Assembly (NCBI RefSeq): GCF_015355625.1
Contig: NZ_JACLAF010000021.1
Coordinates: forward strand, 1-41,527
Reading direction: 5' to 3'
DNA: 41,527 nucleotides
From: Tamlana sp. I1
Lineage (GTDB): Bacteria; Bacteroidota; Bacteroidia; Flavobacteriales; Flavobacteriaceae
Shown here: positions 17,711-25,304 of the stretch, one piece after another
Layout of the letters: every line of letters starts with the position of its first letter
Numbering within the stretch: the first letter of the stretch is position 1
Notes under the pieces: generated by a model
What the model was told of the DNA's origin: nothing
What the model saw: the letters and a program-made list of their open reading frames with translations, nothing else
Databases searched by the model: none
Position numbers and translations under genes: made by a program

Positions 17711-19024
17711 TTAGTTTTTAATTTCTATTTTTAAAATATTTTTGGTCTGTTTACTCACTTTAAAACGATTGTCGGCACGCTTATTAAGCACCCAAACAAT
17801 ATCGTTTCCAGAACATAACAACCAAGTATTTTCTTTATCTAACAACGAAAACTTCTCGTCTTTAAAATATTTACTCAACTTCTTTTTCCCAGTCATGCCT
17901 AGAGGATAAAAAACATCGCCAAGCTCCTTTTTACGTAGCGTTAACGGAAATTGCAGTAAATCTTCATCTACATAAATAATATTTGAAGCAGTTTCAGAAA
18001 TGGCATCAACTTCTTCAAAAACAATAATTCCTAAAGGCGCTTTTACTAATTTTTCTTCTTCTGAAATTAAAATCGATTCATCAATATTGGTATCAATTTC
18101 ACTCAGTAATAAATGTTCGCGATTTTTAATTAAACGGTAAGTTTTCGACCGTACTTGTTTACCTGTTTCAGCATCTAATAAATTTAAAACGTCCTGCCAT
18201 TCTGTAAATCCGAACTCCTTAAAAACCTCATACAAATAGGCTTTTGGCTGAGCTACTTTTTTAAATTCTGATATTTTAAAAGTCATTACATCATCATTTA
18301 CAGCTTCAATCGAATCATTTAAAAAACCATCTATGCGATCGTTAACTATAGCAGAAGCATCTTGTAAATTCTCTAGGGTATTTCCAAAACTTTGCAACAA
18401 ACTCGGATTGATTTCCTTAAGAATAGGAATCACTTCATGGCGCAGTTTATTTCGTAAATATTTTACTGAAGCATTGCTGCTATCGTCACGCCAAGAAATA
18501 TTATTTTCTTTTGCAAAAGCAGCAATATCATCACTTGAAAACGGCAATAACGGACGCACAAATTTTTCGTTAACCACAGGGATTCCGGTTAAACCTTCCA
18601 ATCCTGTGCCACGCGTAAAATTGATTAAAAAAGTTTCTAAATTATCATCGGCATGGTGGGCGGTTAGAATATAATCGAATTCCAGTTGTGCTGCTAATTC
18701 CTCGAACCAATTGTAACGCAGTTCGCGAGCTGCCATTTGGATGGAACATTTATGGTCTTTGGCGTATTTTTCGGTATCGAAATTCTGAACAAAAACTTCC
18801 AGTTCTAAAGCTTCCGCCAGGCTCACCACGAAATCTTCATCGGCATCACTTTCTTTGCCTCTTAAATTAAAATTACAATGCGCTAAAGCTGCATTTAGCT
18901 TTAATTTGGCGCATAAATGGGTTAAAACAACACTATCGATACCGCCAGAAATGGCGATTAGAAGTTTGGCTTCATTTAAAAAACTAAAGCGCTTTTCAAT
19001 ATGATTTTTTAGTGAATTTAGCAT
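17711..19024 (-). CDS. tilS: tRNA(Ile)-lysidine synthase
   Basis: TilS adds lysine to cytidine 34 of the AUA-reading tRNA-Ile, changing both its decoding and its charging. The 437-residue protein has the N-type ATP pyrophosphatase P-loop LLIAISGGIDSVVLTH at about 21-36, LTAHHADDNLETFLINFTRGTGLEGLTGIP, and a C-terminal TilS domain with LRKKELGDVFYPLGMTGKKK, the usual tRNA-acceptor-binding module. It heads a two-gene unit with ade. Confidence 0.94.
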   Translation of the reverse strand: MLNSLKNHIEKRFSFLNEAKLLIAISGGIDSVVLTHLCAKLKLNAALAHCNFNLRGKESDADEDFVVSLAEALELEVFVQNFDTEKYAKDHKCSIQMAARELRYNWFEELAAQLEFDYILTAHHADDNLETFLINFTRGTGLEGLTGIPVVNEKFVRPLLPFSSDDIAAFAKENNISWRDDSSNASVKYLRNKLRHEVIPILKEINPSLLQSFGNTLENLQDASAIVNDRIDGFLNDSIEAVNDDVMTFKISEFKKVAQPKAYLYEVFKEFGFTEWQDVLNLLDAETGKQVRSKTYRLIKNREHLLLSEIDTNIDESILISEEEKLVKAPLGIIVFEEVDAISETASNIIYVDEDLLQFPLTLRKKELGDVFYPLGMTGKKKLSKYFKDEKFSLLDKENTWLLCSGNDIVWVLNKRADNRFKVSKQTKNILKIEIKN

Positions 19025-19085
19025 GCTTTCAAAGATACAATTTTACACGACATGCAAGTGCTTCACAACATCAACACAGATAAAT

Positions 19086-19685
19086 TTAAGATTTTTCTTT
19101 AGGCTGATACATCACGATAATCTGAACTAGAATGGCTAAGAAAACCAATATGTAAATCTCAATTTGAGTATATAATTCAACGGTATTAAGTGCGCGTTTA
19201 CTAATAGACATTTGTCTGCTCCCTTCATTTAACTGAATTTTAGACAAGGCATCAAGGTTAGCCTTCAAACTTTCAATATCACTAATAACATTTGAGTCAT
19301 CATTAAAATGTGACTTTAAAAACTGATTTTCAGAAGCTTTAACCTTTCTAATATTGGACTTTAAATCATTAAACACTTTTCCTTCTTCCGTAGTTAATTT
19401 TGTTTGCTCAAACCTGCGAACTAAAGTTTCTAAATTAGTGTTGACTTTTAAATTTTCAGCCTTAAAAAAAGTAGAATCTGCTAATAACACCGCTAACTCC
19501 TTTTGTTGAACAGATTTTAGCATTTCAAAAATTAAATCATTAGCAATCAATCGATCCTCATAAATGGTTACTACAGAATCGCGAACTCTAACAAAATTAT
19601 GTTTGTCGATTAAATTTGTAGCGATGATTAAAACAAAAATCATTAAAATTCCGAGAATCCATTTTAACTTATTGTAAAAAGCCAT
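19086..19685 (-). CDS. Membrane-anchored four-helix-bundle sensor-like protein (4HB_MCP type)
   Basis: The start is placed at the ATG at 19685 rather than the in-frame TTG at 19718, because that TTG lies inside a perfect -7 promoter box. The 199-residue product has an N-terminal membrane helix (about residues 8-25), a long extracytoplasmic helical region rich in E, K, L and N, and a second membrane helix near the C-terminus (IYILVFLAILVQIIVMY) followed by a short charged tail. This is the layout of a 4HB_MCP chemoreceptor sensor domain, but no HAMP, kinase or methyl-accepting domain follows. It may be a small-molecule sensor acting with a partner; function unknown. Confidence 0.65.
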   Translation of the reverse strand: MAFYNKLKWILGILMIFVLIIATNLIDKHNFVRVRDSVVTIYEDRLIANDLIFEMLKSVQQKELAVLLADSTFFKAENLKVNTNLETLVRRFEQTKLTTEEGKVFNDLKSNIRKVKASENQFLKSHFNDDSNVISDIESLKANLDALSKIQLNEGSRQMSISKRALNTVELYTQIEIYILVFLAILVQIIVMYQPKEKS

Positions 19686-19715
19686 ATTTACCGATTTAGG
19701 GATTAAAACTGAAAA

Positions 19716-19723
19716 CAAAGTTA
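19716..19723 (-). promoter_or_regulatory. -7 promoter element of the 4HB_MCP-like gene
   Basis: The minus strand reads TAACTTTG, a perfect TAnnTTTG, 30 bases before the ATG at 19685. This placement argues against the longer TTG-initiated version of the protein. Confidence 0.5.
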
Positions 19724-19796
19724 TAAATTTTCTATCAGTGAATAAATTTGCTCACATTTAAACTTAACCCCTTATTAAACAAAACGTTAGGTAATA

Positions 19797-19828
19797 TTTG
19801 CAGAAAACAACCTGAAGTCATACCTTTG
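19797..19828 (+). promoter_or_regulatory. Promoter of higBA
   Basis: TTTG at 19797-19800 and TACCTTTG at 19821-19828 are 20 bases apart, a textbook -33/-7 pair for the Bacteroidota primary sigma factor. It lies 24 bases before the higB ATG. Confidence 0.7.
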
Positions 19829-19829
19829 A

Positions 19830-19840
19830 CGTTAGTAACG
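19830..19840. promoter_or_regulatory. Probable HigA operator
   Basis: CGTTAGTAACG is a perfect five-base inverted repeat about one central base, starting one base after the -7 box and covering the expected transcription start. A related sequence, CGTTAGGTAAT, lies at 19785-19795 across the -33 side. HigA-family antitoxins commonly repress their own operon by binding such palindromes; assignment here is inference. Confidence 0.45.
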
Positions 19841-19852
19841 CAAAAGGTTATT

Positions 19853-20134
19853 ATGATAATATCGTTTGGCACGAGAGAAACAGAAAAAATTTGGAACGGT
19901 ATCCGAGTCAAAAAAATACCGCTTGAAATACAAAATGTTGGACGCAGGAAGTTAAGAATGCTAAACAACTCGCAAGATATTGCAGATTTAAGAATTCCTC
20001 CTTCAAACCGATTGGAAAAACTAACAGGAAAACTAAACGATTTTTATAGCATTAGAATTAATAAACAATGGCGGATAATATTTCAATGGGATCATGGAAA
20101 CGCAAGAGCAGTTGATATAATTGACTATCATTAA
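19853..20134 (+). CDS. higB: HigB-type (RelE superfamily) toxin
   Basis: HigB toxins are ribosome-dependent mRNA endoribonucleases. The ATG at 19853 gives a 93-residue protein beginning MIISFGTRETEKIWNG, the usual opening of the family; the longer frame upstream would cross the promoter. The C-terminal half holds LRIPPSNRLEKLTG, DFYSIRINKQWRIIFQW and VDIIDYH, the conserved RelE-fold core with basic catalytic residues. The toxin-first order, with higA 12 bases downstream, is standard for higBA. Confidence 0.92.
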   Translation: MIISFGTRETEKIWNGIRVKKIPLEIQNVGRRKLRMLNNSQDIADLRIPPSNRLEKLTGKLNDFYSIRINKQWRIIFQWDHGNARAVDIIDYH

Positions 20135-20146
20135 AAAACAAAAGAA

Positions 20147-20449
20147 ATGGAAAAATTAGCAAATGTACACCCTGGAGAGGTATTAAATTTTGAGTTTCTA
20201 GTGCCGCTTGAAATTTCGGCGTATCGTCTTTCAAAAGATTTAAAAATACCGCAAACTAGAATTTCAGAAATACTAAAAGGTAGACGAAGAATAACAGCAG
20301 ATACAGCGCTTCGTTTGAGCAAATATTTCGGAAATTCTGCTAAATTTTGGCTTGGTCTTCAAGATGATTATGACATTGAAGAGCAACGAAACGAAAAAAA
20401 AGCAGAATTGGACGAAATCAAAAAACACGAAAATAAAAATGTGGCCTAA
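20147..20449 (+). CDS. higA: HigA-type antitoxin, XRE family regulator
   Basis: The 100-residue protein starts MEKLANVHPGEVLNFEFLVP, the HigA N-terminus. Its helix-turn-helix covers about residues 25-65 (ISAYRLSKDLKIPQTRISEILKGRRRITADTALRLSKYFG), followed by SAKFWLGLQDDYDIE and a charged C-terminal tail. HigA neutralises HigB and represses the operon. It is co-transcribed with higB and converges on pabB with about 30 bases between stops; no terminator is apparent. Confidence 0.93.
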   Translation: MEKLANVHPGEVLNFEFLVPLEISAYRLSKDLKIPQTRISEILKGRRRITADTALRLSKYFGNSAKFWLGLQDDYDIEEQRNEKKAELDEIKKHENKNVA

Positions 20450-20479
20450 TAATAGAATTAAGTAATAACTACAAAAAAA

Positions 20480-21778
20480 TTAATTCCTTTTTTCCAACAC
20501 TGTACGCATGGCTTTTGCCTTCACTAAACATTCTTCATATTCTTGAAGCGGGTTACTTTTCGCTGTAATGGCGCCGCCTACAGAATAGGACACATAGCGT
20601 TTAGTTTGATTGTATAAAATACTACGAATAACCACATTAAAGTCGAAATCGCCTGTTGGAGAAAAATAACCAATTGCCCCAGAATATACGCCACGTTTGG
20701 TTTCTTCCAATTTTTCAATGATTTTCATGGCCGAAATTTTTGGAGCGCCCGTCATGCTTCCCATTGGAAATGTACTTTTAATAATATCTACAGGATGTGT
20801 TGTAGATTCCACTTTTGAAGTGACTGTTGAAATCATTTGATGCACCTGGTCAAACGTATAAATTTTGCACAATTCCTCAACTTGTACACTGCCTTTTATC
20901 GCGGTTTTAGATAAATCGTTACGCACCAAATCGACAATCATAATATTCTCGCTGCGTTCTTTTTTATCTTCCGATAAATCGATTTTTAACTGCGCGTCTT
21001 TTTCTTCATTTTTAGAACGCTTTGCAGTGCCTTTTATCGGTTGCGAAATAATGTGTGTGCCTTCCTTTTTTAAATAGCGTTCGGGCGATGCGCACAATAC
21101 GTATTTATCGGTCATTTTTATAAATGAAGCGAAGGGTGGTTTTGAAATCGCATTCAATCTCCTATAGGTTTCTAAAGGATTGATTGCCGTGTTTTCGGCG
21201 TAAAATTCCTGACAAAAATTGGCTTCGTAAATATCACCTCGATGAATAAAATCGAGCATGGTATTTACTTTTTCAAAATAATCGTCTTTATGAATGCGAA
21301 GCTTTATTTTAACGTCTTCCGTAAGGTTTTCGATTGATTTTTCTTCGGAAGTATGTATCGCTTTTAAATCGGCTTCAAGCTCGTCATCAACACAATTTAA
21401 ATATTGAATTTCAACCTGATTATCTTTAAAAAAGAAGAGTTTTTTGGGCTGAAAAAAATACAAATCTGGAAACCCTAAGCCATCATAATTTTTAGATTTT
21501 AAAGCTTCTACATCGTTTTTTAAATCGTAGGTTAAATAACCAAAAATCCAATCGTTAGCACGGGATTGGTAGTCCTTTAATTTTTCAAAGCTATCCTGAA
21601 AATCGGTTTGAATGCTTGTAAAGGCATCCACAGCCAAAACGGCATCGTAATTTGAATAATTCTGAGCATAATTGCTAGAATCCAACCAAACTACATCATC
21701 AAATTGCTGACTCCAAATCAGCGCTTTTTCCTTAAACTGCTGATTATTTTCTAGATTATGAATTTGTTTTGTTCTCAA
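20480..21778 (-). CDS. pabB: Aminodeoxychorismate synthase component I
   Basis: PabB aminates chorismate to 4-amino-4-deoxychorismate for folate synthesis. The 432-residue protein ends in the chorismate-binding fold. QPIKGTAKRS contains the lysine that distinguishes PabB from anthranilate synthase, where PIAGT is usual. Also present are ENIMIVDLVRNDLS, FPMGSMTGAPK and YSVGGAITAKSNP. The start codon appears to be TTG (21778-21776): no suitable ATG precedes conserved sequence, and the only nearby upstream ATG is followed at once by a stop. It is divergent from the aldose-epimerase-like gene, 79 bases apart. Confidence 0.9.
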   Translation of the reverse strand: MRTKQIHNLENNQQFKEKALIWSQQFDDVVWLDSSNYAQNYSNYDAVLAVDAFTSIQTDFQDSFEKLKDYQSRANDWIFGYLTYDLKNDVEALKSKNYDGLGFPDLYFFQPKKLFFFKDNQVEIQYLNCVDDELEADLKAIHTSEEKSIENLTEDVKIKLRIHKDDYFEKVNTMLDFIHRGDIYEANFCQEFYAENTAINPLETYRRLNAISKPPFASFIKMTDKYVLCASPERYLKKEGTHIISQPIKGTAKRSKNEEKDAQLKIDLSEDKKERSENIMIVDLVRNDLSKTAIKGSVQVEELCKIYTFDQVHQMISTVTSKVESTTHPVDIIKSTFPMGSMTGAPKISAMKIIEKLEETKRGVYSGAIGYFSPTGDFDFNVVIRSILYNQTKRYVSYSVGGAITAKSNPLQEYEECLVKAKAMRTVLEKRN

Positions 21779-21857
21779 CCTTACATTTTATGCTGTAAAG
21801 TTAGTTAGAATACTTAAAAAATTGCAAGTTTTGTATCTTAGATTAAATTTTCATTTC

Positions 21858-22745
21858 ATGTTTACATTAGAAAACGACTTACTTAAAATTGCAGTTAAGC
21901 AAACGGGCGCCGAATTATGCCAAATAACATCAACAAAACAGAAAACCGAATTTATGTGGGACGCCAACCCTGAAATCTGGGGCAGTTTTGCACCAAACTT
22001 ATTTCCCATAATTGGTGCTTTAAAAAACGACACTTACCATTTTGAAAACCAAGCATACAGCTTGCCCAAACACGGTTTAGTTAGAAATAATCCTGATGTA
22101 GAACTGCACGAACAAACCACAAACAGCTTAACTTTTAAGTTAATTTATAACGAAAGATCCTTAAAAATTTATCCGTTTAAGTTTGAGTTTTATATCACTT
22201 ATACACTAGAAAATTCAACGCTAACAGTGAAGCATACGGTAAAAAACAGTGATTCTAAAACCATGTATTTTTCTGTTGGTGGTCACCCAGCCTTCAAATG
22301 TCCTGTTTATTCTGATGAAAATTACGAAGATTATATTTTAGAATTCGAAAAGCCAGAAACCTCGAAAACCCATCTAATTAACATGAAAAACGGTATGATT
22401 TCATCTGAAACAGAAACCGTTTTCAACAACAATAACACTTTAGCGCTAACTCACGAGTTATTTGATAAAGACGCGTTAATTTTCAAAGATTTAAAATCTA
22501 AAAAAGTCACGCTTAAAAGCAAAAATCACGGCAATATTCTATCGGTTTCATATATCGATTTCCCATATTTAGGCATTTGGGCGAAACCAACAGGCGATTA
22601 TGTTTGTATTGAGCCTTGGTTAGGCATTGCAGACCATGAAAACACCAACCAGGATTTTAAAACCAAGGAAGGTATTTTACAATTAGAGCCTAACAAGACC
22701 TTTTCGGCGTGTTATTCTATTGAAATACACCAGAGTCGTTTATAG
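21858..22745 (+). CDS. Aldose 1-epimerase family protein (GalM/LacX-like)
   Basis: With the ATG at 21858 the protein has 295 residues. It shows family motifs: NLFPIIGALKND, LPKHGLVRN with a catalytic-type histidine, VGGHPAFKCP with the second histidine, and CIEPWLGIAD with the general-base glutamate near the C-terminus. These fit mutarotases of the LacX/YeaD branch acting on free or phosphorylated hexoses, but the sugar is not inferable. The upstream in-frame extension lacks a credible start and would overlap the divergent promoter region. Confidence 0.88.
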   Translation: MFTLENDLLKIAVKQTGAELCQITSTKQKTEFMWDANPEIWGSFAPNLFPIIGALKNDTYHFENQAYSLPKHGLVRNNPDVELHEQTTNSLTFKLIYNERSLKIYPFKFEFYITYTLENSTLTVKHTVKNSDSKTMYFSVGGHPAFKCPVYSDENYEDYILEFEKPETSKTHLINMKNGMISSETETVFNNNNTLALTHELFDKDALIFKDLKSKKVTLKSKNHGNILSVSYIDFPYLGIWAKPTGDYVCIEPWLGIADHENTNQDFKTKEGILQLEPNKTFSACYSIEIHQSRL

Positions 22746-22763
22746 TAAATAGAATAATAAGCG

Positions 22764-22771
22764 TAACTTTG
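22764..22771 (+). promoter_or_regulatory. -7 promoter element of the DEAD-box helicase gene
   Basis: TAACTTTG, a perfect TAnnTTTG, lies 74 bases before the ATG, giving an unusually long leader for this window, about 70 bases. Confidence 0.5.
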
Positions 22772-22815
22772 CCTGCAAAATAGCAGTATTTAGACTGCTA
22801 AAATACCAAGGCAGG
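22772..22815 (+). promoter_or_regulatory. Nested hairpins in the helicase leader
   Basis: TAGCAGT (22781-22787) and ACTGCTA (22794-22800) form a perfect seven-pair stem with a six-base loop. CCTGC (22772-22776) and GCAGG (22811-22815) enclose it as a five-pair outer stem, although transcription may start within CCTGC. The structure could be a target for autoregulation by the helicase or a cold-responsive element; neither is shown. Confidence 0.5.
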
Positions 22816-22845
22816 ACCTTACTATTATTCAAGAAACTACATTTT

Positions 22846-24201
22846 ATGGCAAATTTTCAAGATTTAAATTTAAACACACCTTTATATAATGCCTTAGATG
22901 ATTTAGGTTTTACAACCCCTACACCTATTCAAGAGCAAGCTTTTAACGTGGTGAGCTCGGGAAAAGATGTGGTTGGTATTGCACAAACAGGAACAGGAAA
23001 AACCTTTGCATACATGCTACCTATTCTAAAAAACTTACCGTTTTCTAAGCAAGAAAATCCTAGAGTTTTGGTTTTAGTCCCTACGCGTGAATTGGTTGTA
23101 CAGGTGGTTGATGAAATTGAAAAACTATCCAAATACATAAATAATCGTGTTCTTGGTGTTTACGGGGGCACAAATATTAACACGCAAAAACAAGCTATTG
23201 CACAGGGTCTTGATATTTTAGTGGCAACTCCAGGCCGTTTATACGATTTGGCTTTAAGCCGTGTGTTACAACTTAAATCCATTCAGAAATTAGTGATTGA
23301 TGAAGTTGATGTCATGTTAGATTTAGGATTTAGACACCAATTAATTAATATTTTTGATATCCTTCCGGAACGCCGACAAAACATCATGTTTTCGGCAACG
23401 ATGACTCAGGATGTGGATTTATTAATTAATGATTTCTTTAAAACTCCAGAACGTGTTTCTATTGCTGTTTCTGGTACACCGCTAGAAAACATACATCAAG
23501 TGCGTTATAATGTGCCTAACTTTTACACGAAGGTGAATTTGTTAGCTCATTTACTACAAGATACCGAACAGTATAACAAAGTGCTCATTTTTGTGGCTTT
23601 TAAACGTATGGCAGATCGTTTGTTTGAGCAATTGGACGAGTTTTTCAAAGAGGAATTATGCGTGATTCACTCTAACAAAACACAAAATTACCGTTTACGA
23701 AGCATCGAACAGTTTAGAGAAGGTCACAACCGTATTTTAATTGCTACCGATGTAATGGCACGCGGATTGGATATTGATAATGTTTCGCATGTTATTAATT
23801 TTGACACCCCAGAATATCCTGAAAACTATATGCACCGTATTGGTAGAACGGGACGTGCTGAACGTTTGGGTGAAGCCTTAGTTTTTTCAACTGAAAAAGA
23901 AAAGGATGCGATTGAAGGGATTGAAAGCTTAATGAAAATGCAAATTCCTGTATTGGAAATCCCTGAGGAAGTTCAAATTTCAACAGAACTTATTGAAGAA
24001 GAACGACCGCAAATAAAAGAGCGTAACAACCCTACAAAACGTAAAGACGAGGATGCCCCAGGACCTGCTTTCCATGAAAAATCGGAGAAAAACTCTAAAG
24101 AAAACTTAGGAGGTTCTTATAAGTTTAAAATTGCTGCAAAATATAAAAAGCCAAAAACTAGAGGCGATAAAAATTATAATAAGCGGAATAAAAAGAAGTA
24201 A
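22846..24201 (+). CDS. DEAD-box family ATP-dependent RNA helicase with DEVD motif II
   Basis: The 451-residue protein has the full superfamily 2 motif set: TPIQEQAF (Q motif, 26-33), AQTGTGKT (46-53), PTRELV (79-84), ATPGR (127-131), SAT (183-185), RGLDI and HRIGRTGR. Motif II reads DEVD (152-155) instead of DEAD, in VIDEVDVMLDLGF; the acidic residues for ATP hydrolysis are kept. A lysine-rich tail of about 70 residues follows the helicase core and probably binds RNA. It resembles RhlE-type helicases acting in ribosome assembly or RNA turnover. Its leader is structured. Confidence 0.92.
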   Translation: MANFQDLNLNTPLYNALDDLGFTTPTPIQEQAFNVVSSGKDVVGIAQTGTGKTFAYMLPILKNLPFSKQENPRVLVLVPTRELVVQVVDEIEKLSKYINNRVLGVYGGTNINTQKQAIAQGLDILVATPGRLYDLALSRVLQLKSIQKLVIDEVDVMLDLGFRHQLINIFDILPERRQNIMFSATMTQDVDLLINDFFKTPERVSIAVSGTPLENIHQVRYNVPNFYTKVNLLAHLLQDTEQYNKVLIFVAFKRMADRLFEQLDEFFKEELCVIHSNKTQNYRLRSIEQFREGHNRILIATDVMARGLDIDNVSHVINFDTPEYPENYMHRIGRTGRAERLGEALVFSTEKEKDAIEGIESLMKMQIPVLEIPEEVQISTELIEEERPQIKERNNPTKRKDEDAPGPAFHEKSEKNSKENLGGSYKFKIAAKYKKPKTRGDKNYNKRNKKK

Positions 24202-24248
24202 TAGAATATTTAGTAGGCAATACTAGTTATTGTAATTACAAAAAAAAC

Positions 24249-24284
24249 AGATCCTTCAGGTTTTAAAAACACTATTGTTCGGAA
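24249..24284 (+). repeat. Left copy of a 36-bp inverted repeat
   Basis: This sequence, starting AGATCCTTCAGGTTTT and ending GTTCGGAA, matches the reverse complement of 25305-25340 at 31 of 36 positions by my alignment. It ends exactly where the cassette-like unit begins (GTTGTAGCAC at 24285). Confidence 0.75.
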
Positions 24285-24313
24285 GTTGTAGCACATTTTG
24301 ACCCGTCCTGAAT

Positions 24314-24676
24314 ATGAAAAAAATAAAATTGACACGTGAAAGTGTTGCAATGGGAGATGACGTTGATGCTCCTCATTTTTTGGAAATTGAAATAGGCCCA
24401 ACTTGGACAATCATAGAAATTCTAAAAAACATTATTAAAATTAATTATCTACCAAAAATAAGTGGAGGAAAAGCTACTTGGAGTGTTGCTATTAATTAAC
24501 CAATAGCTGTTTTAACTCAAACGGATTTAAATAAGCCATTATTAATTTGTCTTCCTGATTATCCATATTACGGAACAAAAGGTTTTGTAAAATTTGACCA
24601 TATTCACTTCAATTATCATTCTCAGAAAAAAGCTAGTGAAGTATTTGAAGTTTTATCAAAGTTTAAGTTAAAGTAA
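24314..24676 (+). pseudogene. Small unknown ORF interrupted by one in-frame TAA
   Basis: From ATG 24314 the frame runs 61 codons to TAA at 24497-24499, then continues open in the same frame for 59 more codons to TAA at 24674-24676. The upstream part ends SGGKATWSVAIN and the downstream part begins PIAVLTQTDLNKPLL, which reads as one continuous protein of about 120 residues with a single AAA-to-TAA-like change. The next gene starts four bases after the distal stop, supporting the longer frame as the original gene. The N-terminal MKKIKLTRESVAMGDDVDAPH looks like a conserved family opening, but I cannot name the family. No signal peptide or membrane segment. Confidence 0.6.
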
Positions 24677-24680
24677 AAAC

Positions 24681-25028
24681 ATGATTAATTTAAAGTATGT
24701 AATAATAATTCTGTTCCCATTATTTTCTTTTGGACAAGATATATTGGATTCAAATTCAGATAAGAACAATTCCATTTCTGTTTACGTATATAGTAAATCA
24801 AAAATCCTCCTTAATGGAAATAAAACCAGTATTCCTAAACTTGACAAATATCTTCGGAACAATCGAGTAAATCAAGCCAAAATCGGAACTTTAAAACCGA
24901 CTCCTCAGAAGGTATTTCCAATATTTGAGAAAGTTGTGAATTTGATGAAGAAATACAATATCAAAACGGAATGGTATAGTGACTCTGATTTTCAGAAACC
25001 ATTTTTTGATGAAGAAAAAAAGAATTAA
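24681..25028 (+). CDS. Small secreted protein, faintly ExbD-periplasmic-domain-like
   Basis: The 115-residue product has an N-terminal signal-type helix (YVIIILFPLFSFGQ), then a short polar domain: SISVYVYSKSKILLNG, an amphipathic helix SIPKLDKYLRNN, AKIGTLKPTPQKVFPIFEKV, VNLMKKYNIKTEWYS. The strand-helix-strand-helix order resembles the periplasmic domain of ExbD/TolR, but the ExbD transmembrane aspartate is absent and no exbB is nearby. It follows the broken ORF by four bases within the cassette-like unit. The fold suggestion is weak; function unknown. Confidence 0.6.
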   Translation: MINLKYVIIILFPLFSFGQDILDSNSDKNNSISVYVYSKSKILLNGNKTSIPKLDKYLRNNRVNQAKIGTLKPTPQKVFPIFEKVVNLMKKYNIKTEWYSDSDFQKPFFDEEKKN

Positions 25029-25032
25029 TAAC

Positions 25033-25167
25033 GTGCTACAACACAGTGTATAATTAATGGCTAGGCCGAGCTTACTTACGAATATTCCTACGAATTATTC
25101 TATTCGGTTTTTATTTGTTAACTTCCATTCTTAATAACGCCACTAATTATATACGAAACCGTTGAAA
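25033..25167. repeat. attC-like imperfect palindrome
   Basis: Outer boxes CTACAAC (25036-25042) and GTTGAAA (25161-25167) flank arms GTGTATAATTAATGGC (25046-25061) and GCCACTAATTATATAC (25139-25154), which are complementary at 14 of 16 positions. An inner CGAATA/TATTCG pair lies near 25079-25106. Total span, paired outer boxes, and placement just after a gene resemble integron attC sites. Confidence 0.5.
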
Positions 25168-25304
25168 GCTCTTATGTTTTTAACCCTCCTAATTTCGATG
25201 AAATCGAAATTTTCCTCCCTTCAAAACGAAAGGAGGAGCAAGTTTTATTAATGTTTTCTAAAACAAACTAAATCTAATTAATCTATTTTAATTAAAATTT
25301 TGTG
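25165..25304. other. Spacer with small palindromes
   Basis: This gene-free stretch holds AATTTCGAT/ATCGAAATT, a perfect nine-base inverted repeat with a three-base loop (25192-25212), and a near-inverted CCTCCCTT/AAAGGAGG pair around 25214-25237. Such pyrimidine-rich hairpins recur in flavobacterial spacers. No ORF is supported. Confidence 0.5.

Larger units (their letters stand above)
24285..25164 (+). mobile_element. Integron-cassette-like unit without a visible integrase
   Basis: The unit opens with GTTGTAGCAC (24285-24294), carries two rightward ORFs four bases apart, and is followed by the exact inverse GTGCTACAAC (25033-25042), which starts a 120-130 base imperfect palindrome ending in GTTG (25161-25164). 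In integron cassettes the leading core and the first box of the cassette's own attC are complementary, and the site lies 3' of the gene; both hold here. The core sequences do not fit the canonical RYYYAAC/GTTRRRY exactly. The structure is seen; the integron interpretation is inference. Confidence 0.45.

Noticed and set aside
19748-19852. 35-codon N-terminal extension of higB
   Set aside because: It would begin upstream of and cover the -33/-7 promoter and operator; the family starts at MIISFGTRE.
19785-20460. higBA as a second integron-like cassette
   Set aside because: The upstream CGTTAGG looks like a cassette core, but no complementary sequence or palindrome follows higA.
24210-24410. 66-codon leftward frame across the left inverted repeat
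   Set aside because: It overlaps the start of the cassette ORF on the other strand and crosses the repeat; no recognisable motifs.
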